Shown here piece by piece: positions 16,392 to 24,594 of a stretch of DNA of 64,000 nt; within the stretch, counting starts at the first letter, position 1; each line of letters opens with the position of its first letter. The DNA is from VRUE01 sp050258095. Its GTDB lineage: Bacteria > Actinomycetota > Thermoleophilia > Solirubrobacterales > 70-9. The stretch covers positions 18,435 through 82,434 of the forward strand of contig JBLMYD010000057.1 in NCBI GenBank assembly GCA_050258095.1, in the 5' to 3' direction. Position numbers and translations under genes: made by a program. A model generated the notes under the pieces. That model saw only the letters and a program-made list of their open reading frames with translations. It was not told the DNA's origin and did no database searches.

Positions 16392-17786
16392 GTGGCTGAC
16401 GTAGTCATGCCGAGGTTGTCCGACTCGATGGAGGAGGGCACCATCCTTCAGTGGCTCAAGGAGCTGGGCGACCAAGTCGCGGTGGGAGATGAGCTTGTCG
16501 AAATCGAGACGGATAAGGCCAACATGGCTTATGAAAGTGACGTAGCGGGAACCTTGGTCGAGATCGTGGCCCAAGAGGGTGAGACGCTGCCGATCGGGAG
16601 CGTGATCGCTCGGATCGGCGAAGCCGATGGCGCCAGCTCCTCAGCAGTGAAGACGGACGTCTCAAAGACGGACGTCTCGACCGCGGGTCCTGTCGTGGGT
16701 GATGGGGGGGCACTGCGGGCGGGCCGCGGTCCGTCCTCGACCCCCCCATCACCCACGCCACCCGCGGAAGAGGCGGAACCCCCGGAGCCCACAGAAGCTC
16801 CAGCCGAAGACGGTCGAATCAAGGCGTCGCCCGTGGCACGGCGAATCGCCCGCGAGCGAGGGGTGGAGCTGGGAGCTATTAAGGGCTCGGGCCCAGGTGG
16901 CCGCATCGTCAAGGCGGATGTGGAGAAGGCCGCTGCTGCCGCGGGTGGCGCGGTCTCGGGGGGGCCGAGAACGGAGGCCCCAACCTCAACCGCTGGGGAT
17001 CAGCAGCCAGGCGCCGCACTCGGGCCCCCGCCCGCAGGCCCCCCCGAGGGCGTGACAGGACCCGCGGCCCAACCCCCTCCGCCCGAGACCGCCAAGGGCG
17101 AGGTGACCTACGAAGAGCTGAGCAAGCTCCAATCGACCATCGCCCGCCGTATGGCCGAGTCGAAGGCGACGGCGCCGCACTTCTACCTCGAGGCAGCGGT
17201 GGACATGAGCCGCCTCGTCGAAGCCCGCGCCCAGATCAAAGCCGCAGCGGCGGAGGGCGGTGTCGTGCCGTCCTTCAACGACATGATCGTCAAGGCCTGC
17301 GCGCTGGCCCTGCGCGAGCACCCGCGGGCGAACGGCGCCTACCGGGACGGGCGCTTCGAGCTCTACTCGCGCGTCAACGTCGGCATCGCCGTGGCGACCG
17401 ACGACGGGCTCGTCGTGCCGACGATCTTCGACGCCGACCGCAAGGTGTTGCGCCAGATCGCCGGCGAGGCGCGGACGCTGGCGCAGCGGGTGCGGGGCGG
17501 GCAGATCACCCCGCCCGAGCTCTCGGGGGCGACCTTCACCGTCTCCAACCTGGGGATGTACGGGATCGACAGCTTCGCCGCCGTGATCAACCCGCCGCAG
17601 GCGGCGATCCTCGCCGTCGGCGCGATCGCCGAGCGCCCCATCGTCCGCGACGGCCGGCCTTCCACCGCCCACCTGATGCGCGTCAACCTCGCCTGCGACC
17701 ACCGCATCCTCTACGGCGCCCAGGCCGCCGAGTTCCTCGCCCGCATCAAAGCGCTGCTCGAAGAGCCCCTCGCCCTCGCTCTCTAA
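16392..17786 (+). CDS. pdhC: Dihydrolipoamide acetyltransferase (E2)
   Basis: A 464-aa E2. Residues 1-77 form one lipoyl domain with lipoyl-lysine K42 (EIETDKANM); about 140-178 is the E1/E3-binding domain (SPVARRIARERGVELGAIKG); about 235-464 is the CoA acyltransferase core (LQSTIARRMAESKATAPHFY to the C-terminus). It transfers the acetyl group to CoA. The linkers are unusually long, Pro/Ala/Gly-rich, and each contains an in-frame palindromic element. Odd: the active-site motif reads DHRILYG, with Tyr where many E2s have Asp (DHRxxDG). GTG 16,392 was chosen because it follows GAGGGGGAG and begins the lipoyl domain. Confidence 0.92.
   Translation: MADVVMPRLSDSMEEGTILQWLKELGDQVAVGDELVEIETDKANMAYESDVAGTLVEIVAQEGETLPIGSVIARIGEADGASSSAVKTDVSKTDVSTAGPVVGDGGALRAGRGPSSTPPSPTPPAEEAEPPEPTEAPAEDGRIKASPVARRIARERGVELGAIKGSGPGGRIVKADVEKAAAAAGGAVSGGPRTEAPTSTAGDQQPGAALGPPPAGPPEGVTGPAAQPPPPETAKGEVTYEELSKLQSTIARRMAESKATAPHFYLEAAVDMSRLVEARAQIKAAAAEGGVVPSFNDMIVKACALALREHPRANGAYRDGRFELYSRVNVGIAVATDDGLVVPTIFDADRKVLRQIAGEARTLAQRVRGGQITPPELSGATFTVSNLGMYGIDSFAAVINPPQAAILAVGAIAERPIVRDGRPSTAHLMRVNLACDHRILYGAQAAEFLARIKALLEEPLALAL
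16681..16767. repeat. Palindromic element, copy B, in frame inside pdhC
   Basis: Ends CCGCGGG (16,681) and CCCGCGG (ending 16,767); stem CGTGGGTGATGGGGGGG pairs perfectly with its complement at 16,741-16,757; loop starts CACTGCGGGCGGG. It encodes part of the linker between the lipoyl and E1/E3-binding domains of E2 (about residues 97-125) without breaking the frame. Confidence 0.75.
16939..17067. repeat. Palindromic element, copy D, inverted, in frame inside pdhC
   Basis: Read on the reverse strand it begins CCGCGGGTCCTGTC, has stem CTCGGGGGGGCC, loop start TGCGGGCGGGGGC, an extra stretch of about 45 bases, CCTCCGTTCTC, the complementary arm GGCCCCCCCGAG, and ends CGCGCCACCCGCGG. These end and loop blocks match copies B and C. 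It encodes the Pro-rich linker before the E2 catalytic core (about residues 183-225). Confidence 0.75.
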
Positions 17787-17789
17787 CCC

Positions 17790-17848
17790 CGCCCCTGGTG
17801 CAACGCGTAAGGCGCCTTATGCGCGTCAAAAACGTTGCACCTGGGGCG
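17790..17848. terminator. Hairpin between convergent pdhC and membrane-protein gene
   Basis: Arms CGCCCCTGGTGCAACG (17,790-17,805) and CGTTGCACCTGGGGCG (17,833-17,848) are complementary with one mismatch; the loop holds a smaller palindrome AAGGCGCCTT. It lies between two genes that converge, so it probably ends transcription in both directions. No U-tract follows the stem on either strand. Confidence 0.6.
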
Positions 17849-17860
17849 GGAGGGCGCGGG

Positions 17861-19573
17861 TCAGCAGGTCTTCTTTGCCCCGGTGACCGCGTTCCAGGCG
17901 CGGCCGACGGAGAAGTCGGCGGAAACGCGGAAGATGCCGGGATGCGAGGCGCGGGCGACGGTCCACTCGCCGCGTCGCAGCAGGCAGCCGGCGCCGCGGG
18001 CGATCGACCAGTAGGGGGTGAAGTTGACGCGGACGAGGAACCGGCCCGGTCGCCGCACGTCCAGCCCGAAGCTCTGGCGACCGACCCAGAGGACGCGCGC
18101 CGACGCGGCGCCCAGCGGCTCGACCAGCGGTTCCGGGTCGCGCACCGCGTAGACGCGCCAGTGCGGGGAGCTCCAGCGCAGATCGAGGTAGGGAGGCGCG
18201 GAGAGGATCAGGCGGCGCTCGGCGACCGAGGAGTAGTCGAGCGGCGCGTCGGGCAGAGCGACGTAGGAGATCGCGTTCTGGCGCAGCCAGCGACCGTAGG
18301 TGGCGGCGGTCAGCGCGTTGTCGTCGCTGTAGAAGATGTCGTCGCGGGTCGCGTCGAGCTGGCGCAGCCAGCCGCGGGCCAGCTCAAAGCGCGGCGCGAG
18401 GTAGGCCGACTCCCAGTGGTTGGCGGTGGGCGGGACCTCGATCCGGACTCCGGCGCCGCCGTGGGCGCTCAGCCAGCGTGCCACCGGCGCGAAGTAGGTC
18501 GCCGACGTCGAGGGGTCGCCGACGCTGCGCGCGATCTGGCTGACGCTCGCCGTCACCTGCCAGTAGAGGCCGCCGGCGAGGGCCAGCGAGAGGACCAGCA
18601 CCGAGAAGCGGTCGAGACGCGGCCGGCGGGCGAGGACGACCGCCGCCAGCAGCGGGCCGCCGAAGAGGGCGCCGAGGCGCACCGCGTTGCCGCCCAGCGG
18701 GTTGGGTATCAGCCAGAGCAGGGTGGAGGCGAGGGCGTACGCGAGGAGCACGCGGCGCAGCTGGCGCTCCTCGCGCGCGAGGTCGCGCGTCACGTAGAGG
18801 ACGCCGCCGCAGAAGAGCGGGATCGCCACATAGGAGGAGAAGGCGAAGGGGAACAGGCCTGCGTTCGGGAAGACGAGGTTGGGGAGCATGGTCAAGGCAA
18901 GGGCGAGAGCGGCTGCCCAAAGAGCAACTCCGCGGGGCCCGTCGCGGCCGTGGAGGGGCCTGCGGGCGGGGGCTTCGCCTCCGTTCTCGGCCCCTCCACG
19001 TCCGCGCCACCCGCGGACGAGACGGGTCAGGTCGATGGTGGAAGCCGAGCCGACGATCAGGACTCCCGCAAGGAAGGCAGCTGCGACCGGGCTGGAGAGG
19101 GCGCAGGCGGCGGCCGCGAGCAGCGTCAGCTTCGATCGACCGAGCTGCAGCGCGCGCAGCGCGGCGAGGGCGCAGGCGATGCCGAGAGCGAAGGTGAGCT
19201 GCCCGTCGGCGAGCAGGGTGACGACCCCGGCGGCGAACCAGAGGGTCGCCCAGCGCGCCGGCTCGCCCCAGCGGTCGCGGACCAGGCGGTCGAAGAGGTA
19301 GGACGAGGCGACGACCGAGAGCGTGCCGACCAGCTGTGGGCCGAGCAGCGAGGCGAGCGGCGGGAAGAGGACGCTGTAGGTGAGCGTGTAGTGGCCGCCG
19401 TACCAGCTGCCGTTCCAGATCGCGAGGCCGGCGCGCTGGAACAGCTCGGTGCGGAAGACCTGGGCGGCGAGGTCGCCCACCTGGGGGTTCCAAGCCATCA
19501 TCGCGCCGGCGAGCAGGGCGCTGAGCGCAACGGCCGGAAGCCAGTCGGGCCTTAGGGACTTGGACTGGACCAT
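17861..19573 (-). CDS. Polytopic membrane protein, glycosyltransferase-C-like
   Basis: A 570-aa protein with about ten hydrophobic segments in the first 370 residues and a soluble C-terminal domain of about 200 residues (GVRIEVPPTANHWESAYLAP to RVNFTPYWSI). The layout resembles uncharacterised actinobacterial membrane glycosyltransferase-like or 6-pyruvoyl-type membrane proteins; no catalytic motif is certain, though a periplasmic DLAAQ/FRTELFQ region follows the first span as in GT-C enzymes. ATG 19,573 is chosen; a TTG at 19,609 is possible. A palindromic element (copy C) is embedded in frame between two membrane spans. Confidence 0.7.
   Translation of the reverse strand: MVQSKSLRPDWLPAVALSALLAGAMMAWNPQVGDLAAQVFRTELFQRAGLAIWNGSWYGGHYTLTYSVLFPPLASLLGPQLVGTLSVVASSYLFDRLVRDRWGEPARWATLWFAAGVVTLLADGQLTFALGIACALAALRALQLGRSKLTLLAAAACALSSPVAAAFLAGVLIVGSASTIDLTRLVRGWRGRGGAENGGEAPARRPLHGRDGPRGVALWAAALALALTMLPNLVFPNAGLFPFAFSSYVAIPLFCGGVLYVTRDLAREERQLRRVLLAYALASTLLWLIPNPLGGNAVRLGALFGGPLLAAVVLARRPRLDRFSVLVLSLALAGGLYWQVTASVSQIARSVGDPSTSATYFAPVARWLSAHGGAGVRIEVPPTANHWESAYLAPRFELARGWLRQLDATRDDIFYSDDNALTAATYGRWLRQNAISYVALPDAPLDYSSVAERRLILSAPPYLDLRWSSPHWRVYAVRDPEPLVEPLGAASARVLWVGRQSFGLDVRRPGRFLVRVNFTPYWSIARGAGCLLRRGEWTVARASHPGIFRVSADFSVGRAWNAVTGAKKTC
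18930..19016. repeat. Palindromic element, copy C, inside the membrane-protein gene
   Basis: Ends CCGCGGG (18,930) and CCCGCGG (ending 19,016); stem GTGGAGGGGCC pairs perfectly with GGCCCCTCCAC; loop TGCGGGCGGGGGCTTCGCCT then CCGTTCTC. Same ends and loop as copy B, but an entirely different stem sequence. It adds the hydrophilic stretch RGGAENGGEAPARRPL to the host protein. Confidence 0.75.
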
Positions 19574-19620
19574 TGGTGTGCTGCGCCAAGGATAGGGGGC
19601 GCCGTGCAACGATTTCCACC

Positions 19621-20388
19621 GTGAGCGCCGAAGTCCTCGTCGTCCGCTGCGGTCTCGTCCCCTACGAGGAGGCCACCGTCGCCCAGCGCTGGCTGCGCGA
19701 CGCGCGCGAGGACGGCTCGATCCCCGACGTGCTGCTGCTGCTCGAGCACCCGCCCGTATACACGCGCGGCCGCCGCTCGGACGAGGCCGAGCTGCCGATG
19801 GCGCGCGAGTGGTACGAGATGCAGGGGATCGAGGTGTGCACGACGGACCGCGGCGGGCGCGTCACCTACCACGGGCCGGGGCAGCTGGTCGCCTACCCGA
19901 TCGTCTCGCTGCGCCCTTACGACGACGACGTGCACGAGTACGTGCGGCGGCTGGAGCGGGTCGCGATCGGCGCGCTGGGCGCGCACGGCGTGCGCGCGAC
20001 GACGATCGAGGGCCTGACCGGCGTGTGGACCGAGGGCGAACCCCCGGGCCTCCCCCGCCGACGGGCCGAAAACCGACGCATAGCGACGGAAATAGGCCCG
20101 TCGGCGGGGAAGATTGGGTCGATCGGGGTGCACGTCAGCCGCGGGATCACGACGCACGGGCTGGCGATCAACGTCAACACCGACCTGCAGCCGTTCGAGT
20201 GGATCGTGCCCTGCGGGATCGAGGGCTGCCGGGTGACGTCGCTGAGCCGCGAGCTGGGGGCCGAGCAGGATCTCGACGCCTTTGCCGACACCGTCGCCGC
20301 GCGCTTCGCCGAGGTGTACGAGCGCACCCTGGGCGAGGCGACCCCAAACGAGCTGGGGCTGGACAACGCTAGGCTCGGCGTGCCGTGA
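19621..20388 (+). CDS. lipB: Octanoyltransferase LipB with an internal insertion
   Basis: A 255-aa LipB that moves octanoyl from acyl-carrier protein to the lipoyl domains. Signatures: LLLEHPPVYTRGRRSD, TDRGGRVTYHGPGQLVAYPI, GVHVSRGITTHGLAINVNTDL and the catalytic Cys/Lys region WIVPCGIEGCRVTSL. The GTG at 19,621 gives the family N-terminus. Odd: between TGVW and GSIGVHVSRG, where LipB normally has a short loop before the catalytic lysine, about 25 extra residues (EPPGLPRRRAENRRIATEIG) are encoded by a 15-bp-stem palindrome. The frame is kept and the catalytic K (GKIG) remains. Confidence 0.92.
   Translation: MSAEVLVVRCGLVPYEEATVAQRWLRDAREDGSIPDVLLLLEHPPVYTRGRRSDEAELPMAREWYEMQGIEVCTTDRGGRVTYHGPGQLVAYPIVSLRPYDDDVHEYVRRLERVAIGALGAHGVRATTIEGLTGVWTEGEPPGLPRRRAENRRIATEIGPSAGKIGSIGVHVSRGITTHGLAINVNTDLQPFEWIVPCGIEGCRVTSLSRELGAEQDLDAFADTVAARFAEVYERTLGEATPNELGLDNARLGVP
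20053..20109. repeat. Palindromic element in frame inside lipB
   Basis: Perfect 15-base arms CCCCGCCGACGGGCC (20,053-20,067) and GGCCCGTCGGCGGGG (20,095-20,109) enclose a 27-base loop with its own small stem (CCGACGCATAGCGACGG). The apical CTATG (reverse strand) is shared with the hairpin at 9857-9902. It accounts for the extra residues in LipB. Confidence 0.8.
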
Positions 20389-20458
20389 GCGCCGTGAGCG
20401 CGGAGCGAGCAAGCGTGCATATCTGGTTCTTCGCGCAGCGAGCGAAGCGCGAACATTG

Positions 20459-21424
20459 ATGATGAGCGAGCCCACAGAAACCCGCGTCCACGTCACGCGC
20501 TCGCGCGCCAAGCCGGGCGGGACGGCGGCGGACGCCGAGGGCACGGTCCCCTTCCGCCGCGCGCGCAAGCCGCCCTGGCTGAAGGTGCCGGCGCCGGGCG
20601 GTCCGACCTACCGGCGGCTGAAGGCGTCGATCGGCTCCGACAACCTGCACACGGTCTGCGAGGAGGCGAACTGCCCCAACGTCGGCGAGTGCTGGGAGCG
20701 CGGGACTGCCACCTTCATGATCCTCGGCAACGTCTGCACGCGGCGCTGCGGCTTCTGCAACGTGAAGACGGGGGTGCCGACCTGGAACGACCCGCTGGAG
20801 CCGATGCGCGTCGCCAACCAGGTGAAGCGGATGGGGCTGCGCCACGCGGTCGTCACCTCGGTCGACCGCGACGACCTGCCCGACTACGGGGCGAGCGCCT
20901 TCGTCGGCGTGATCCGCTCGATCCGGATGCAGGCGCCGGGCTGCAAGGTCGAGATCCTGACGCCGGACTTCCGCGGCCAGGAGATGCCGCTGGCGAAGGT
21001 GATCCACGAGCGGCCCGACGTCTTCAACCACAACGTCGAGACGGTGCCGCGGCTCTACCCGGTGGCGCGCCGCGGCTCCAAGTTCATGCGCTCGGCGCGG
21101 GTGCTGAAGACGGCCAAGGAGATGGGCGGCGAGCGCGTCGTCACCAAGTCGGGGCTGATGGTCGGCCTCGGCGAGTCCTTCGAGGAGATGGTCGAGGCCT
21201 TCGGCATCCTGCGCGAGCACCGCGTCCAGGTGCTGACCGTCGGCCAGTACCTGCGCCCGACCGAGAACCACCTGCCGGTCGTCCGCTACTGGCACCCGGA
21301 GGAGTTCGCGGCGCTGGAGCGCGCCGCCTACGAGCTCGGCTTCGAGTCGGTCGCGTCGGGGCCGCTGGTGCGCTCGAGCTACCACGCCGACCAGAACCTG
21401 CCCGAGCGGGCGCTGACCGGCTGA
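20459..21424 (+). CDS. lipA: Lipoyl synthase LipA
   Basis: A 321-aa radical-SAM enzyme that inserts two sulfurs into protein-bound octanoyl groups. It carries both cluster motifs: CEEANCPNVGEC for the auxiliary 4Fe-4S cluster and CTRRCGFCNV for the SAM cluster. HAVVTSVDRDDLPDYGA, HNVETVPRLY, TKSGLMVGLGE and the C-terminal SGPLVRSSYHA are also typical. The start is one of two adjacent ATGs (20,459 or 20,462). It follows lipB by 70 bases, an interval with GC-rich direct repeats (AGCGAGC) and no clear promoter. Confidence 0.95.
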   Translation: MMSEPTETRVHVTRSRAKPGGTAADAEGTVPFRRARKPPWLKVPAPGGPTYRRLKASIGSDNLHTVCEEANCPNVGECWERGTATFMILGNVCTRRCGFCNVKTGVPTWNDPLEPMRVANQVKRMGLRHAVVTSVDRDDLPDYGASAFVGVIRSIRMQAPGCKVEILTPDFRGQEMPLAKVIHERPDVFNHNVETVPRLYPVARRGSKFMRSARVLKTAKEMGGERVVTKSGLMVGLGESFEEMVEAFGILREHRVQVLTVGQYLRPTENHLPVVRYWHPEEFAALERAAYELGFESVASGPLVRSSYHADQNLPERALTG

Positions 21425-21445
21425 TCCGCGCCTCCCCGGGGGAGT

Positions 21446-23152
21446 GTGAAAGCATCACGCCCGATGCGGGGGGCAGGGACCTCGGTACTCGTGATCGCTC
21501 TGGTGGTGCTGGGCCTTGCCCTGCTGCCCGGCGGCGCCGCGGCGCGCACCGCCTACTACACCGGGTCCGAGGAAGTCGAAGGGTTCGCGGCGCCCGTCGA
21601 CCTGGAAACCGGGACCGTCGGGACCCAGGTGCCGGTGGCGACCGAGGGGTCGCCGGGCGACGTCGCGATCTCGCCCGACGGGTCGACCGCCTACGTCACC
21701 AGCTTCGAAGGGCTGGCGCGGATCGACATCGCGACCAACACCGCGCTGTCGTCGATCCCGATGGTCACCGAACCGTGGGCGATCGCGATCTCTCCCGACG
21801 GCGCGCGCGCCTACACGGCCAACCTTTTCGACGAAAGCGTCTCGGTGATCGACCTGGCGAGCGGCGCCGAAGTCGGCACGCCGATCCCGGTCGGCGAATT
21901 CCCGTCCGCGATCGCGGTGGCTCCCGACGGCGCGCGGGTCTACGTCGCCAACCCGCTCGAAGGCACGGTCTCCGTCATCGACACGGCGACCGACACGGTG
22001 ACAGCCACGGTTCCGGTGGGCAAATTCCCGCAGGGGATCGCGGTGACTCCCGACGGCGCGCGCGTCTACGTGACCAACGAATTCGACTCGACGGTCTCGG
22101 TGATCGACGTGGCGACCAACGCGGTCACGGCGACGGTGCCGGTGGGCGTCGCCGGCAGAGGGGTCGCGATCGCGCCGGCCGGCGATCGGGCCTTCGTCGT
22201 GCCCTACGAAGGGAGCGTGGTGCCGATCGACCTGGCGACCAATACGGTCGACGCCGCGATCCCGTTCTCTTACCTCTCCGCGGACATCGCGATCCTCCCG
22301 GACGACAGCCGCGCGTACCTGACCAACAGGAGTCAGATCGTCCCGCGCCAGTCCCTGCTGCCGCTCAACCTCGCCACCGACGCGTTCGAAAGCGACTTCG
22401 AACTGAGCGGCGAAGAAGTCGAAGCGCTCGCGATCGTCCCCGACCAGCCGCCGCACGCCGCCTTCTCCGCCTCGCCGGGATCGACCTCGCCCGGCAAGAA
22501 GGTCGCCTTCGACGCCGGCGCCTCGACCGACCCCGACGGCAGCGTCGCCCGCTACGACTGGAACTTCGGCGACGGCACCTCCGCCGCGAACGCCGGCCCG
22601 ACGCCGAAGCACAGCTACACCAAGGCCGGCACCTACCACGTGACGCTGACCACGACCGACAACGAGGGCTGCTCGACCCGGATCGTCTTCACCGGCCAGA
22701 CCACGTACTGCAACGGGTCGGCGGTCGCGAGCGCGACGCGGACGGTGAAGGTGAAGAGCAACTGCCCGCGCATCGCGGCGAACGCGACCAGCTTCAAGCC
22801 CAAGGTCAGGCCCGGTCACGTCGTCCCCGGCGTTCGGGTGAGGCTCGCGACCGGCAAGTCCGCGAAGCTCACGGTCCGGGCGAAGCTGCTCTGGAAGCGC
22901 CACGGCCGGTCGCGGAGCACCAAGCTGGGCAAGCTCTCGGTCAACGTCGACCGCTGGCGCAGGGTCCGCTTCCCGATCCCCGCTTCGATCCGGCGCGCGC
23001 TGCCGCTCGGCACCCTGGTCACGGTCAAGCTCCGGATCAAGGCGAGGTTCCACGGCGTCGGCGGCTGCGCGGCGACGACGGCCAACCGGACCCTTCGCGT
23101 CCGCGTGGTCAAGGTTTTCCCCCATGCGGTGCAGAAGAACCGGTCGCGCTGA
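21446..23152 (+). CDS. Secreted YVTN beta-propeller protein with PKD domain
   Basis: A 568-aa exported protein. Residues 1-33 form a signal peptide (LVIALVVLGLALLPGGAAA). From about 35 to 330 there are YVTN-type repeats, each ending like ARVYVANPLEGTVSVID or ARVYVTNEFDSTVSVID. A PKD domain follows (about 345-425, ASTDPDGSVARYDWNFGDGT), then a basic C-terminal domain of about 140 residues (KVRPGHVVPGVRVRL). Likely a surface protein binding polymers or partners; no enzyme site is seen. GTG start after GGGGGAG. It lies 21 bases after lipA. Confidence 0.85.
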   Translation: MKASRPMRGAGTSVLVIALVVLGLALLPGGAAARTAYYTGSEEVEGFAAPVDLETGTVGTQVPVATEGSPGDVAISPDGSTAYVTSFEGLARIDIATNTALSSIPMVTEPWAIAISPDGARAYTANLFDESVSVIDLASGAEVGTPIPVGEFPSAIAVAPDGARVYVANPLEGTVSVIDTATDTVTATVPVGKFPQGIAVTPDGARVYVTNEFDSTVSVIDVATNAVTATVPVGVAGRGVAIAPAGDRAFVVPYEGSVVPIDLATNTVDAAIPFSYLSADIAILPDDSRAYLTNRSQIVPRQSLLPLNLATDAFESDFELSGEEVEALAIVPDQPPHAAFSASPGSTSPGKKVAFDAGASTDPDGSVARYDWNFGDGTSAANAGPTPKHSYTKAGTYHVTLTTTDNEGCSTRIVFTGQTTYCNGSAVASATRTVKVKSNCPRIAANATSFKPKVRPGHVVPGVRVRLATGKSAKLTVRAKLLWKRHGRSRSTKLGKLSVNVDRWRRVRFPIPASIRRALPLGTLVTVKLRIKARFHGVGGCAATTANRTLRVRVVKVFPHAVQKNRSR

Positions 23153-23166
23153 GGGCGGCCTCGGAG

Positions 23167-23239
23167 TGGAGCCAGCCGGGATCGAACCGGCGACCTCCGC
23201 CTTGCAAAGGCGGCGCTCTGCCAGCTGAGCTATGGCCCC
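23167..23239 (-). tRNA. tRNA-Ala (anticodon TGC)
   Basis: A full cloverleaf on the reverse strand: acceptor GGGGCCA/TGGCTCC, D-arm GCTC-AGCTGGCA-GAGC, anticodon stem CCGCC/GGCGG around loop TTTGCAA (TGC), T-arm GCCGG-TTCGATC-CCGGC, discriminator A. No CCA is encoded. Confidence 0.95.
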
Positions 23240-23288
23240 TTCGGGGGAAGTGTAGGCCGGGGGAGCGCGTCGCGAGCGGCCTGGCCGC

Positions 23289-24029
23289 TCAGTCGTCGAA
23301 GTCGAAGTCCTTGGGCGGCTTCTGCTCGAACCATAGCTCGTCGTCCTCGGGGGTCTCCTCGAGGAAGTCGGGGGTCTCCTCGAGGACGTCCTCGTCGCCG
23401 GGGCGGGACTCGGCTGCCGGCTCCTCGTCGCCCTCCGCCGCGGGCTCGTCCTCGACCGGCTCCGCCTCGCCGTCGCCTGGCCCTTCCAGCGCCTGGTCCA
23501 GTTCGTCGGAGAGGCGCTGCTCGTTCCAGAAGGCGTCGTCCTCGTCCTCGTAGTCCTCGTCGTCGTCGGGCGCCGGGCCCTGGATGCCGATCTCGGCCTC
23601 CTCGTCCTCCTCGAGGTCGGCGATCGGGTCGGGCGGCGACGCGAGGCGCGGCTCGGCGGCCTCCTCGTCGACCAGCTCCTCGTCGGTCGGGCTCGGCGCC
23701 TCGCCAAGCTCCTCCTCGACCTCGAAGAGCTCGGTCGGCTGTTCGGCGATCGCCTGGCGCTCCTCGGCCTCGGCCTCGGCCTCCGGCGGGGGCGGCGGCT
23801 CCTGCAAGTCGGCGATCGACGGCTCGCGACGGGCGGGCTCCTCCTCGGCCGCATCGGACTGGGCCATGAACTCGGTCGGCGCCTCCGCAAGCGGATCGAC
23901 CGCCTCGTCGCCCGGCCGCTCCGCCTGGCCGAACGCCTCGTCCTCGAGCTGCTTCAGCTCGGACTCGCCAGCGCCGTGCTGGCGCTTCAGCTCCAGATGC
24001 TCTCGAATTGCCTCGTCAAGGATTCCCAT
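23289..24029 (-). CDS. Very acidic, disordered protein of unknown function
   Basis: A 246-aa protein. Only the first 30 residues look folded (MGILDEAIREHLELKRQHGA, a probable amphipathic helix); the rest is Asp/Glu/Pro/Ala-rich with no cysteine and an internal repeat (EETPDFLEETPED). It ends WFEQKPPKDFDFDD, a short aromatic-acidic motif that looks conserved rather than random. The N-terminal helix and the C-terminal motif suggest a scaffold or tether. I do not recognise a characterised family. ATG start. Confidence 0.75.
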   Translation of the reverse strand: MGILDEAIREHLELKRQHGAGESELKQLEDEAFGQAERPGDEAVDPLAEAPTEFMAQSDAAEEEPARREPSIADLQEPPPPPEAEAEAEERQAIAEQPTELFEVEEELGEAPSPTDEELVDEEAAEPRLASPPDPIADLEEDEEAEIGIQGPAPDDDEDYEDEDDAFWNEQRLSDELDQALEGPGDGEAEPVEDEPAAEGDEEPAAESRPGDEDVLEETPDFLEETPEDDELWFEQKPPKDFDFDD

Positions 24030-24159
24030 GAGCGCGGTTCCCGGGGAACCTAAAGCCTATGCGGTTATCTTTGGCTCCGCGAGTGCCCTGGGATGATCCT
24101 CCCAGCCTCGCGTCGCGGTGGGCGAATCGCCGCCGTCGCGATGCTGTTTGGAGGGATCA

Positions 24160-24594
24160 TCAGCGATCGGCGAGGGGGTCGTGCCAGCGCAGTCCGGGGA
24201 AGCGGGCGAAGTCGGTGTCGTGGGAGCAGAGCTCGGCGCCGTGCTCGATCGCGAGCGCGGCCAGGTGCGCGTCGCTGGTCAGGTTGCCGGCGGTGCCGAG
24301 CGGCATGAGCAGGTCGCGCAGGTTGCCGGCGTGCCGCTCGGTCGGGTGAACGACGGTTGCCACGGGCGAGTCGAGCCAGCTGTCGACGAACTCGAAGGCC
24401 AGGGCAGGCGAGAGGGCATTGCCGAAGGCGACCGGGTTGGTCGCGATCCGGACGAAGCCGAGCAGGACCAGCCAGGCGAAGCCGATCTCCTCGGTCCCCG
24501 AGAGCGCCTGCTCGAGCCAGGGTCTGGCCCGCCCGTGGTGGCGAGAGGACTCGTCGACCGCGTAGATCAGCAGGTTGACGTCGGGCAGCTTCAC
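24160..24594 (-). CDS. vapC: PIN-domain toxin VapC
   Basis: A 144-aa PIN-domain toxin. MKLPDVNLLIYAVDESSRHH has the first catalytic Asp; E/D residues follow in AWLVLLGFVRI, SDAHLAALAIEHGAEL and CSHDTDFARFPGLRW. This is the VapC subgroup with the HDTDF-x-RFPGL motif. It is expected to be a Mg2+-dependent RNase. It overlaps the vapB stop by four bases (ATGA-type coupling). Confidence 0.9.
   Translation of the reverse strand: MKLPDVNLLIYAVDESSRHHGRARPWLEQALSGTEEIGFAWLVLLGFVRIATNPVAFGNALSPALAFEFVDSWLDSPVATVVHPTERHAGNLRDLLMPLGTAGNLTSDAHLAALAIEHGAELCSHDTDFARFPGLRWHDPLADR

Noticed and set aside
17790..17848. Membership of this hairpin in the CCGCGGG element family
   Set aside because: It lacks the CCTGTC, TGCGGGCGGG and GCCACCCGC blocks and lies between convergent genes, so terminator is the simpler reading.
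17798..19555. Long rightward frame (585 codons) opposite the membrane-protein gene
   Set aside because: Gly/Arg/Glu-rich shadow with no family features; the opposite strand encodes a convincing polytopic membrane protein.
20389..20458. Possible palindromic element between lipB and lipA
   Set aside because: The repeats (GCGGAGCGAGC and GCGCAGCGAGC) are direct, not inverted, and lack the end and loop blocks of the element families.
20689..23553. 954-codon rightward frame spanning lipA and the YVTN gene
   Set aside because: Out-of-frame shadow of two well-supported genes; composition is Arg/Gly-rich.
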